Below are positions 8,825-15,797 of a stretch of DNA of 60,199 nt, piece by piece. Source of the DNA: Pseudomonas aestuarii (GTDB lineage Bacteria > Pseudomonadota > Gammaproteobacteria > Pseudomonadales > Pseudomonadaceae). Under the pieces are notes generated by a model. That model worked only from the letters and a program-made list of their open reading frames with translations. It searched no databases and had not been told where the DNA came from. Numbering within the stretch: the first letter of the stretch is position 1; each line of letters starts with the position of its first letter. The translations under genes were made by a program, and so were the position numbers. The stretch lies in contig NZ_JAQJZJ010000016.1 in the NCBI RefSeq assembly GCF_027988105.1, positions 1-60,199 on the forward strand. The letters are read 5' to 3'.

Positions 8825-8830
8825 ATTATA
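8825..8830 (-). promoter_or_regulatory. -10 element of mrcB
   Basis: TATAAT on the minus strand. A start about 7 nt downstream would fall within 2-3 nt of the mrcB ATG. The -35 region is poor (TTGTCC at a short spacing, or CTGCTT at 17 nt). Confidence 0.45.
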
Positions 8831-8933
8831 CGCACTTTACCGAGGACAAGCAGGCGCAGTCCGGCGGTTTGCACAGCGGCTCTCAACGGCCATAATGCCC
8901 GCCTCTTATTTGTTTGAAAGCCAAGGATCGCCC

Positions 8934-10496
8934 GTGAGCCAAGCCCTGATTGCCGCCCTGCAGAACCCGGCCCTATACCCCCATCCGGTAGAGGCTTTCC
9001 AGGTCATCGAGACGCATATCTCCTGGGTGGTGTTGACCGGCCCCTACGCCTACAAGATCAAGAAACCGGTTAATTTCGGCTTCCTCGACTTCACCGAACT
9101 GGCCGCTCGCGAACACTTCTGCAAGGAAGAGTTACGTCTCAATCAGCGCCTCACTCAAGGCCTGTACCTGGAAGTCCTGCCGATCAGCGGCAGTATCGAC
9201 GCACCGCAACTGGGTGGCGATGGCCCAGTCATCGAGTACGCCCTGAAAATGCGCCAGTTCCCTCAGGACCAGTTGCTCGCCGAGGTGCAGGCACGCGGCG
9301 AACTCAGTGAGGCGCATGTCGATGCGCTGGCTGAACAGATTGCCCTGTTCCATCTCGACGCACCACAGGTACCCCTGACCCATGAGCTGGGTTCACCAGA
9401 AGCGGTAATGGCGCCAGTCAGGCAGAATTTCGAACAGATCCGCCCACTGCTCTCGGACAAGGCCGACCTGCAGCAACTCGATGCTCTGCAAGCCTGGGCT
9501 GAGAGCAGTTTTTCCCGGCTCGAGCCACTGCTGGCGCGGCGCAAGGCCGAAGGCTTCATTCGCGAATGCCATGGCGATATCCACCTGGGCAACGTCACCC
9601 TGCTCGACGGCGAGGTAGTGCTGTTCGACTGCATCGAATTCAACGAACCCTTTCGCCTGATCGATATCGCCTCGGACGCCGCCTTCCTCGCCATGGACCT
9701 GGAAGACCGTGGCCTCAAGGCCTTCTCCCGACGTTTCGTCAGCGCCTGGCTGGAGCGTACCGGCGACTATGCGGCGCTTGAATTGCTGAACTTCTACAAG
9801 GCCTACCGCGCCATGGTGCGTGGCAAAGTCAGCCTGTTCCGCCTCGGCCAGGAGACCGATGCGGTCCAGCGCGCAGTAATCCTGCGCCAATACCGCCGCT
9901 ACGCCGTGCTGGCGGAGAGCTACAGCGCTATCCCGTCGCGCTTGCTGGCCATTACCCATGGGGTTTCCGCTGTTGGCAAGAGCCACGTGGCCATGCGCCT
10001 GGTCGAAGCCCTGGGGGCCATCCGCCTACGTTCGGACGTCGAGCGCAAGCGCCTGTTCGGCGAACAGAACAGCGCCGACAAAGACCAATTGGGCGCCGGC
10101 ATCTACAACCAGACCGCCAGTGATGCAACCTACCAACGCCTGCATCAACTGGCCGATGCCGCGCTGCACGCCGGTTTCCCGGTGGTGATCGATGCCACCT
10201 ACCTCAAGCAGGCGCAGCGCCAGGCGGCCTGCCAGATTGCCGAAGACACCGGCGTGCCCTTCCTGATTCTCGACTGCCACGCCCCCGACGCCGTGATCGC
10301 CAGCTGGCTGGCACTACGCCAGGATCAGGCCCAGGATCCCTCCGACGCGACGATGGACGTGATCAAGGCCCAGCAAGCCAACCGCGAGGCTCTCGGCCAG
10401 GACGAACTCGCCCACAGCACGCGGGTCGACACCCATGAAAGCGCCAGCCTGGACAGCCTGGTCGCGCGGATTCGTCAGCACCTGCCAGGGCTGTAA
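8934..10496 (+). CDS. Bifunctional aminoglycoside phosphotransferase-like / AAA ATPase protein
   Basis: 520 residues. The N-terminal half is an APH/choline-kinase fold with the catalytic loop CHGDIHLGN and the metal motif FDCIEF (about residues 200-230). The C-terminal half is a zeta-toxin/AAA_33-like P-loop kinase domain with the Walker A motif GVSAVGKS (about 340). The natural substrate of this conserved family is unknown, and the name does not mean antibiotic resistance. GTG at 8934 with AAGGAT 6 nt upstream is preferred over an ATG at 8895 that overlaps the likely -10 and lacks a ribosome site. It is divergent from mrcB. Confidence 0.85.
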   Translation: MSQALIAALQNPALYPHPVEAFQVIETHISWVVLTGPYAYKIKKPVNFGFLDFTELAAREHFCKEELRLNQRLTQGLYLEVLPISGSIDAPQLGGDGPVIEYALKMRQFPQDQLLAEVQARGELSEAHVDALAEQIALFHLDAPQVPLTHELGSPEAVMAPVRQNFEQIRPLLSDKADLQQLDALQAWAESSFSRLEPLLARRKAEGFIRECHGDIHLGNVTLLDGEVVLFDCIEFNEPFRLIDIASDAAFLAMDLEDRGLKAFSRRFVSAWLERTGDYAALELLNFYKAYRAMVRGKVSLFRLGQETDAVQRAVILRQYRRYAVLAESYSAIPSRLLAITHGVSAVGKSHVAMRLVEALGAIRLRSDVERKRLFGEQNSADKDQLGAGIYNQTASDATYQRLHQLADAALHAGFPVVIDATYLKQAQRQAACQIAEDTGVPFLILDCHAPDAVIASWLALRQDQAQDPSDATMDVIKAQQANREALGQDELAHSTRVDTHESASLDSLVARIRQHLPGL

Positions 10497-10514
10497 GCGC
10501 CGCGACAGCTAAAC

Positions 10515-10543
10515 AGCCGCGACGGGCAAAGCGCGTCGCGGCT
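10515..10543 (+). terminator. Hairpin after the APH/ATPase gene
   Basis: AGCCGCGAC / GTCGCGGCT, a 9-bp perfect stem (10515-10523 with 10535-10543) 18 nt past the stop. Only a short TTCTAT follows, so termination is probable but not certain. Confidence 0.5.
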
Positions 10544-10581
10544 TCTATACTGGCAGGGACCCCACCACGGACGTCCCGCTC

Positions 10582-10926
10582 ATGAGCCAGCCTTGTCACC
10601 TCGATAGCCCGCTCTACCACCTGCTGCAAAATGAAGACATTGCCGGCTTCAATGCCCAGAAACCCAAGGACGGCGAGGTGGACCTGTGCAATGGCGACTT
10701 TCGCGGACTTGACTTACGCGCTATCGACGCCAAGCGCATTAACTTCAGCGACGCCTACTTTCGCGGCACGGATCTGCGCGGGCTTGATTTGCGCGAAGCC
10801 CTACTTGAAGGCGCCAGTCTGGCCCATGCACAGATTTCCGGCGCCTACTTCCCAGCCGACCTGAGCGCCGACGAGATACTCATGTCGGTTAATTTCGGCA
10901 CGCGCCTGCGCTACCGCACGCGATGA
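10582..10926 (+). CDS. Pentapeptide-repeat protein
   Basis: 114 residues. The centre (about 35-95) consists of pentapeptide repeats of the A(D/N)LxX type (VDLCN GDFRG LDLRA, FRGTD LRGLD LREAL), predicted to fold as a right-handed quadrilateral beta-helix. The molecular role is unknown. Its stop overlaps the start of the next gene by 4 nt (ATGA), indicating coupling. Confidence 0.83.
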   Translation: MSQPCHLDSPLYHLLQNEDIAGFNAQKPKDGEVDLCNGDFRGLDLRAIDAKRINFSDAYFRGTDLRGLDLREALLEGASLAHAQISGAYFPADLSADEILMSVNFGTRLRYRTR

Positions 10927-11678
10927 ACATGAGCGAAATTGCCCAACTGTTCGGCGCCAATGCCGGGGCCTATGCCAGTTTCCGCCCACACTACCCGGCC
11001 GCCCTGTTCGACTGGCTGGCCAGCCACTGCTCCGAACGGCAATACGCCCTGGACATCGCCTGCGGCAATGGCCAGGCAAGCGTGCCATTGCGTCGGCACT
11101 TTGCCCAAGTGCTGGCCTGCGATGCCAGTCTCGATCAACTGCGTGCCGCCGAAACGCCCGCCGGCATCAGCCTGTTCGCCGCCAAGGCCGAAGCCCAACC
11201 CCTGATCAGCGCCAGCCTCGATTTGATCGTGGTCGCCCAGGCCCTGCACTGGTTCGCCACCCCGGCTTTCTTCGCCGAGGTCAGGCGACTACTCAAACCC
11301 GGCGGCCTGTTCGGCGCCTGGTGCTACAGCCTGATGCGCATAGATAGCCCTCTGGATGAACTGATCGACGACTTTTACCGGAACACTCTCGGCGGCTATT
11401 GGCCACCAGGGCGCGCCAGCGTCGACAGTGGCTACCGTGATATCCAGATGCCCTTCCCGCGCCTCGAACCACCTGAGTTTGCCATCGAGGCACACTGGAG
11501 TTTTCCCCAGCTGACCGGCTATCTGCGCACCTGGTCGGCTGTGCAATACTGGGAGCGCCAACAGGGCCGCGATCCGGTCAGCGAACTGGAGCCTGCGCTA
11601 CTCAGGGCCTGGGGCGATATCAAGCAGCCACGCTTTGTCCGTTGGCCACTACACTTGCTGGTAGGCATCGCGCACTGA
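10923..11678 (+). CDS. Class I SAM-dependent methyltransferase
   Basis: 251 residues, cytoplasmic. Motif I ALDIACGNG (about residue 40) binds S-adenosylmethionine; DLIVVAQALHWF corresponds to the post-motif region of the Methyltransf_11 (UbiE/Tam-like) group. The substrate cannot be deduced. The start overlaps the pentapeptide-repeat gene (ATGA); a second ATG two codons later is equally possible. Confidence 0.83.
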   Translation: MNMSEIAQLFGANAGAYASFRPHYPAALFDWLASHCSERQYALDIACGNGQASVPLRRHFAQVLACDASLDQLRAAETPAGISLFAAKAEAQPLISASLDLIVVAQALHWFATPAFFAEVRRLLKPGGLFGAWCYSLMRIDSPLDELIDDFYRNTLGGYWPPGRASVDSGYRDIQMPFPRLEPPEFAIEAHWSFPQLTGYLRTWSAVQYWERQQGRDPVSELEPALLRAWGDIKQPRFVRWPLHLLVGIAH

Positions 11679-11718
11679 GTGTTTGATCAACTGCTCGCCA
11701 ACAGCGCAAGGAGGCTCG

Positions 11719-11991
11719 ATGAATGACGAATTACAACATTTGAAGAACCTTGGCAAAACCTCCGCACAATGGCTGCATGCCGTCGGCATCCACAGCGCCA
11801 ACGATCTGCGCAGGCTAGGTGCGGTCGATGCTTACCGCGCGGTACGTGCGCGCGGTTTTCGCGCATCCAAGGTTTTGCTCTATGCCATTGAGGGCGCCTT
11901 GCTCGATGTGCACTGGAGTGAATTGCCGCCCGCCCACAAAGCCGAACTGAATGGTCGGCTCGATGTTTGTCCGACAGACAACAAGAGCTAG
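11719..11991 (+). CDS. TfoX C-terminal domain protein
   Basis: 90 residues made almost only of the TfoX_C helix-hairpin-helix module (LKNLGKTSAQWLHAVGI, then LRRLGAVDAYRAVRA). The TfoX/Sxy N-terminal domain is not in this gene; a separate TfoX_N protein is encoded at 29251. A perfect AAGGAGG lies 5 nt before the ATG at 11719, which is preferred over the open frame further upstream. Stand-alone TfoX_C proteins are common in pseudomonads and uncharacterised. Confidence 0.85.
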   Translation: MNDELQHLKNLGKTSAQWLHAVGIHSANDLRRLGAVDAYRAVRARGFRASKVLLYAIEGALLDVHWSELPPAHKAELNGRLDVCPTDNKS

Positions 11992-12097
11992 CTCACAACC
12001 TCCGCGCACAGTGATTTACCTATGACCTGGCACCGCCTATTGTCTCAGGGACGTTCGTGCGCTTTAGCCAGACTAGCCAGTTCAAGGAATTACGCTC

Positions 12098-12895
12098 ATG
12101 TATTTACTCGGGGAGCAACCGGCTTACGCCGACCAACTGATCAACCGACTGCAAAGCATCCCCACCCAGTTATTGGAAGGCCTGACCCCCTGCGGGGACG
12201 CCCTGCAACTGGAGCGCGCCGAGGACCTGGCTCAAGAACTGCCGGAGAACCAGCTGTTCATTATCGAGAATGGCTTGCTGCATGCCTCGGTCGATGACCG
12301 CCCGCTGTTCTACCTACAGGAAGGTGACCTGGTCGGCCTGCGCCAGGGCATCGATCTGCCCAGCTGCCGCTACAGCAGCGAAGAGTCGCTCAGCCTGATC
12401 CCTTATTCGCGCAGTGAGGTGTTCAAGCACATCTATGTCAGCGAGCCGCGCCAGGAGCTGTTCATCCAGTACCTGATCGGCCACACCGCCCTGCTATCTG
12501 ACGCTCTGGCGCGCCTCAAGCAACCGGAAATCCGTCCCGCGACAGGCTTCCAGCACTTCGCCGCCGGTGAAGAATTGATCCAACAGGGCGATGCCGCCGA
12601 TCATGTGTTCATCATCATCGAGGGCCACGCCACCGCCTATGTCGACGGGCACAAGGTCGGTGACGTACAGAAAGACGAGATCTTCGGCGCCATGGCCGTC
12701 TTCACCCGCGAGAAGCGCAGTGCCACCGTGCTAGCCGACGAACCTTGCACGGTGATGGTGATCCCCAAGGAGCAGTTCCTCAGCCTGATGCAGAGCAACC
12801 CGCGTATTGCCCACAGCCTGATAGAGAGCATGGCGCGGCGGATCGACCTGTTGAACAAGGAAGTGACCCAGCTGCGCCTGCCTGAAACCGCCTGA
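12098..12895 (+). CDS. cbpA: Cyclic nucleotide-binding domain protein, CbpA-like
   Basis: 265 residues. The C-terminal cNMP-binding domain (about 135-260) shows GEELIQQGDAADHVFIIIEG and the phosphate-binding-cassette-like GAMAVFTREKRSATV. The N-terminal half looks like a degenerate second copy. No HTH follows, so it is not a CRP-type regulator. Position next to prrF matches PA4704/CbpA of P. aeruginosa, a cAMP-binding, polarly localised protein; the symbol is assigned on domain and synteny. A 9-bp terminator hairpin follows. Confidence 0.8.
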   Translation: MYLLGEQPAYADQLINRLQSIPTQLLEGLTPCGDALQLERAEDLAQELPENQLFIIENGLLHASVDDRPLFYLQEGDLVGLRQGIDLPSCRYSSEESLSLIPYSRSEVFKHIYVSEPRQELFIQYLIGHTALLSDALARLKQPEIRPATGFQHFAAGEELIQQGDAADHVFIIIEGHATAYVDGHKVGDVQKDEIFGAMAVFTREKRSATVLADEPCTVMVIPKEQFLSLMQSNPRIAHSLIESMARRIDLLNKEVTQLRLPETA

Positions 12896-12919
12896 CAGCC
12901 TGTTGCGCGTCGCACTCGA

Positions 12920-12942
12920 AAACCCGGCCATGCGCCGGGTTT
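12920..12942 (+). terminator. Intrinsic terminator after cbpA
   Basis: AAACCCGGC-CATGC-GCCGGGTTT: 9-bp stem followed by a T-rich stretch (GCTGTTTCTGT). Confidence 0.7.
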
Positions 12943-12995
12943 GCTGTTTCTGTCCCGCCCCAGGCAACGGCCAGGAATTATTTCGGCAAAGGCGA

Positions 12996-13023
12996 TTGAC
13001 TTGCAAATGATAATCTCTATCAT
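12996..13023 (+). promoter_or_regulatory. prrF promoter
   Basis: TTGACT (12996-13001), a 16-nt spacer and TATCAT (13018-13023). The -10 lies inside the Fur site, so Fur binding would occlude RNA polymerase. Confidence 0.75.
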
Positions 13024-13024
13024 T
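13006..13024. promoter_or_regulatory. Fur box
   Basis: AATGATA-ATCTC-TATCATT: a 19-bp palindrome with perfect 7-bp arms that closely follows the Fur consensus. It overlaps the -10 element of prrF, explaining iron repression of the sRNA. Confidence 0.88.
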
Positions 13025-13028
13025 GGCA

Positions 13029-13142
13029 ACAGCTGGTCGCGAGATCGGCGGATAAGCTCAAGAGACCTGCAATCGGCCTCTTCAGATTATCTCCTCATCA
13101 GGCTAATCACGGTTTGACCCGGCTCTTGCCGGGTCTTTTTTT
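13029..13142 (+). ncRNA. prrF: PrrF iron-responsive small RNA
   Basis: About 114 nt. The body closely resembles P. aeruginosa PrrF1/PrrF2, including the core GAGACCTGCAATCGGCCTC and the segment TTATCTCCTCATCAGGCTAA, and ends in an 8-bp terminator stem (13116-13123 with 13128-13135) plus T7. PrrF is made under iron limitation and, with Hfq, represses mRNAs of iron-rich proteins such as SodB and TCA enzymes. Only one copy is present, whereas P. aeruginosa has two in tandem. The 5' end is estimated from the promoter. Confidence 0.93.
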
Positions 13143-13277
13143 GCCCGGCAGAATTTGCCCAGCAGAAAGTGCTCGCCGCCCGATCGTCCAGCGCCTAAGT
13201 GAGGACGCGGTGGTGAGCCGAAGCGGGACACTGCCCGACCACCCTACGCCGCGTCGAGCCCGGCGCTTAACCTGCGC

Positions 13278-15422
13278 TCAATATTCGAGCTTGGCGTAGA
13301 GGGTCTTGCGCGATGCCTCGCGCGCCTGCTTGAGGGTGTGAATGCCACGTTCGGCCAGCAAGGGGATCAGCTTGAGGAACACCTCGCCCGTGACCATGGC
13401 ATCGCCCAGCGCGGTATGCCGGCCCACCACAGGCACACCGAGGCGGGCGGCGATCTGCTCCAGGCGATGTTCGTCGGCGGCATGCCCCGGATGCACCAGG
13501 GCGGACAGCAGCAAGGTATCGAGTACGGGCTGGATAAAGCGGATGCCGGTCTGCGCCTCCTTGAGTTGCAGGAAGCGCATGTCGAAGGCGGCGTTGTGGG
13601 CCACCAGCACCGTATCTTCGGCAAAGCGCTGAAACAACGGCAACACCTCGCCGATGCTCGGCTGCCCCGCCAGCATCTGTGGCGAGAGGCCATGTATCAG
13701 CTGTGACTCGCGCGGAATCGCGCGGTGCGGGTCGATCAATTGCTCGAAGCATTCCTGCATCAGCAGCCGGCCATTGACGATACGCGCCGCACCGATCGAG
13801 ATAATTTCGTCACCCTCGGATGGCGCTAGCCCGGTGGTTTCGGTGTCGAACACGGTGTAGGCCAACTCGCGCAACGGCAGTTCGTCGAGTTCGGGGGTCT
13901 GCCCCGGCTGGCTGAACAGGTCGAAGTCGTAATACACCGGGCGCCCCTGAACCCGGGCGGGAAGCGGCGCCTGCACTTCCGGCTGGCTCACCGGCAACTG
14001 CAGATACAGGCGATTATCGCCGCTGAGCGCATCGGCCTGGCACCAGAGTTCGCCGCCGTGCCGCTCCAGCACCTCCTTGAGGGTAGACGCGGCGGCATCG
14101 TCTTCGGCAACCGGACTGCACGACCGCTGCTCCCACTCATGCAACTGCTGGGGGTCGAGCGCCATCCCGCTCCAGCGCAGGGCCAGGCGTACGAAACGGC
14201 CTTCGACGGCCAGTTCGAACGTCACCTCGCGAATGCCCAGCGTGGCGACCATGGCGCCCATCAACTGAGTCAGCGCCTGCACCAGGGAATAGCTGTCCAG
14301 GCTCAACCAGAGCGACTCGTCGCCGCCCTGGTAACGGACGGTGACACCCAGCGTGGCGGCAAAATTACGCTGCAGGGCAAGCAGCAGATCGGTCGCCAGC
14401 ATGTCCTCGAGCGGCCACTGCGGGCGCAGCAGGTCGGCATGCTGGCTCAGCACCTGTTCGAGATGCTGGGAAAGCCGCTGCGCCTCATCGCTGATCACCT
14501 TACCGAAGCGCTGGCGGTGCTCGGCATCCATCTGCGGGTATTGCTCGACGGTTTCCGCAGCCGCGCGAATATTGCCCAGCGCCGCCCGGGTACCTTCGGT
14601 CAGTTGCTGCAACAGCGCATCGCGGCGACTGTTGAGTTCGACCGAGCGGGTGATGTCATCGAGGATCAGGACGAAACCGATCAGCTCGCCCTGCTGATCC
14701 AGCACCGGGGCCATCTGCGCCCGCAACAGATTGGCGCCACGGGCCGTGACGAAATGCGCCACCGGACTGGGATTGTCCTGCTGCAGACGCTGCCTGACCC
14801 GCTCCAGGGCATGCACGATCAGGCGCTGGTCGAGAATGCCAAAGATCGAGCGCCCCAACCCAACCGGCGCACCAGCCGGGCCAGCGGCGTCCGGCTCCAG
14901 CAACAGGCTGGCGCTGCTGTTGTAGAGCAGGATGCGGCCCTCGCGATTACACACCAGCACGCTTTGGTCGAGCTCCGACATCAGCGCGGCCAGACGATTC
15001 TTTTCCTGCTCGAGACGGGCATTGGCTTCCTCGATACGCACCGCCACCTCGCGCTGCAGGGCGCAATGCGCCTCGGCAAAGGCATTCAGGGCAGCACCCA
15101 GCCGACGCATGTCGCGGCTGCCCGTAAGAGCCACGCGGTGCGCGGGGTTGACCCGGTGGATGATGCCGACCTCCTCGCTCAGGCGGATCACCACCTCCGG
15201 GTAGGCTGCCAGCCACAGGCGCAGGAGCACGCCGAACGGAATCAGCAGCAGCCCGCAGAGCACCACCAACAGCGCGCCACGCCCGGCCAGCAGCGAGAGC
15301 ACGGCGGCGCGCTCCTGGCTGTTCAGGTCGGCCCACAACAGCCCGCCGGCAAGCGCCAGCAAACTGCCAAGCAGCAGACTGAGGATGGACAGCCAGAAGG
15401 CGAAACGCAGACGTGGACTCAT
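13278..15422 (-). CDS. Degenerate histidine kinase fused to a DEDDh 3'-5' exonuclease
   Basis: 714 residues. Two N-terminal transmembrane helices (about 7-30 and 46-73), a HAMP-like region and coiled coil (80-150), a PAS-like domain (150-262), a DHp/HATPase-like region (264-480), and a DnaQ-type exonuclease (520-714). The exonuclease keeps every catalytic residue: D526/E528 (DTET), D614 (NAAFD), H669 and D674 (HTALGD). The kinase part does not: Glu276 stands where the H-box histidine belongs (TEGTRAAL against THELRTPL), and the N-box asparagine is replaced (QLMGAMV). It is the last gene of an operon with a real SLC5-type kinase and a receiver protein, 3 nt after the receiver's stop. Probably a membrane-tethered nuclease controlled by protein contacts; substrate unknown. 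Confidence 0.85.
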   Translation of the reverse strand: MSPRLRFAFWLSILSLLLGSLLALAGGLLWADLNSQERAAVLSLLAGRGALLVVLCGLLLIPFGVLLRLWLAAYPEVVIRLSEEVGIIHRVNPAHRVALTGSRDMRRLGAALNAFAEAHCALQREVAVRIEEANARLEQEKNRLAALMSELDQSVLVCNREGRILLYNSSASLLLEPDAAGPAGAPVGLGRSIFGILDQRLIVHALERVRQRLQQDNPSPVAHFVTARGANLLRAQMAPVLDQQGELIGFVLILDDITRSVELNSRRDALLQQLTEGTRAALGNIRAAAETVEQYPQMDAEHRQRFGKVISDEAQRLSQHLEQVLSQHADLLRPQWPLEDMLATDLLLALQRNFAATLGVTVRYQGGDESLWLSLDSYSLVQALTQLMGAMVATLGIREVTFELAVEGRFVRLALRWSGMALDPQQLHEWEQRSCSPVAEDDAAASTLKEVLERHGGELWCQADALSGDNRLYLQLPVSQPEVQAPLPARVQGRPVYYDFDLFSQPGQTPELDELPLRELAYTVFDTETTGLAPSEGDEIISIGAARIVNGRLLMQECFEQLIDPHRAIPRESQLIHGLSPQMLAGQPSIGEVLPLFQRFAEDTVLVAHNAAFDMRFLQLKEAQTGIRFIQPVLDTLLLSALVHPGHAADEHRLEQIAARLGVPVVGRHTALGDAMVTGEVFLKLIPLLAERGIHTLKQAREASRKTLYAKLEY

Positions 15423-15425
15423 CGA

Positions 15426-15797
15426 CTAGTCGACCGCCAGCTGCGCGCCGATCTGCGCCAGCAACTCCTGGGTCGAGAACGGCTTGGTGATGTAGGCATT
15501 GGCCCCCAGCGCCAAGCCCTTGCTGATTTCGACCTCGCGGCCCTTGGCCGTCAGCATGACGATGCGCATGTGCTGCCAAGCCGGATTCTCGCGGATCTTC
15601 TGGCACACGTCGAAACCGCTCAGACGCGGCAGCATCACATCGAGCAGCACCAGATCAGGCGGTTGCCGCTCAATGGACTCCAGGGCCTCCTGACCGTCGT
15701 GCGCCACCATGACCTGATAACCGGCCTGCTCGAGCAGGAACTCGAGCGAGATGACGATGTTCGGTTCGTCGTCGGCGATTAATACGGTTTTGCTCAT
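15426..15797 (-). CDS. Single-domain (CheY-like) response regulator
   Basis: 123 residues, a complete receiver domain and nothing else: acidic pair D9/D10, phospho-acceptor D53 (LLDVMLP), T83 and K105 (TKPF). With no output domain it must act by binding a partner. Its ATG overlaps the kinase stop (ATGA), and the pseudokinase-exonuclease starts 3 nt after its own stop. The obvious phosphodonor is the upstream kinase; the obvious target is the downstream pseudokinase or another protein. Confidence 0.92.
   Translation of the reverse strand: MSKTVLIADDEPNIVISLEFLLEQAGYQVMVAHDGQEALESIERQPPDLVLLDVMLPRLSGFDVCQKIRENPAWQHMRIVMLTAKGREVEISKGLALGANAYITKPFSTQELLAQIGAQLAVD

Noticed and set aside
8934..10496. 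Aminoglycoside resistance gene
   Set aside because: The APH fold is fused to a P-loop kinase domain and belongs to a conserved chromosomal family; no sign of a resistance cassette or mobile context.
14058..15782. 574-codon open frame antisense to the kinase-exonuclease fusion
   Set aside because: Gln/Arg/His-rich shadow of the opposite strand; no protein-like pattern.
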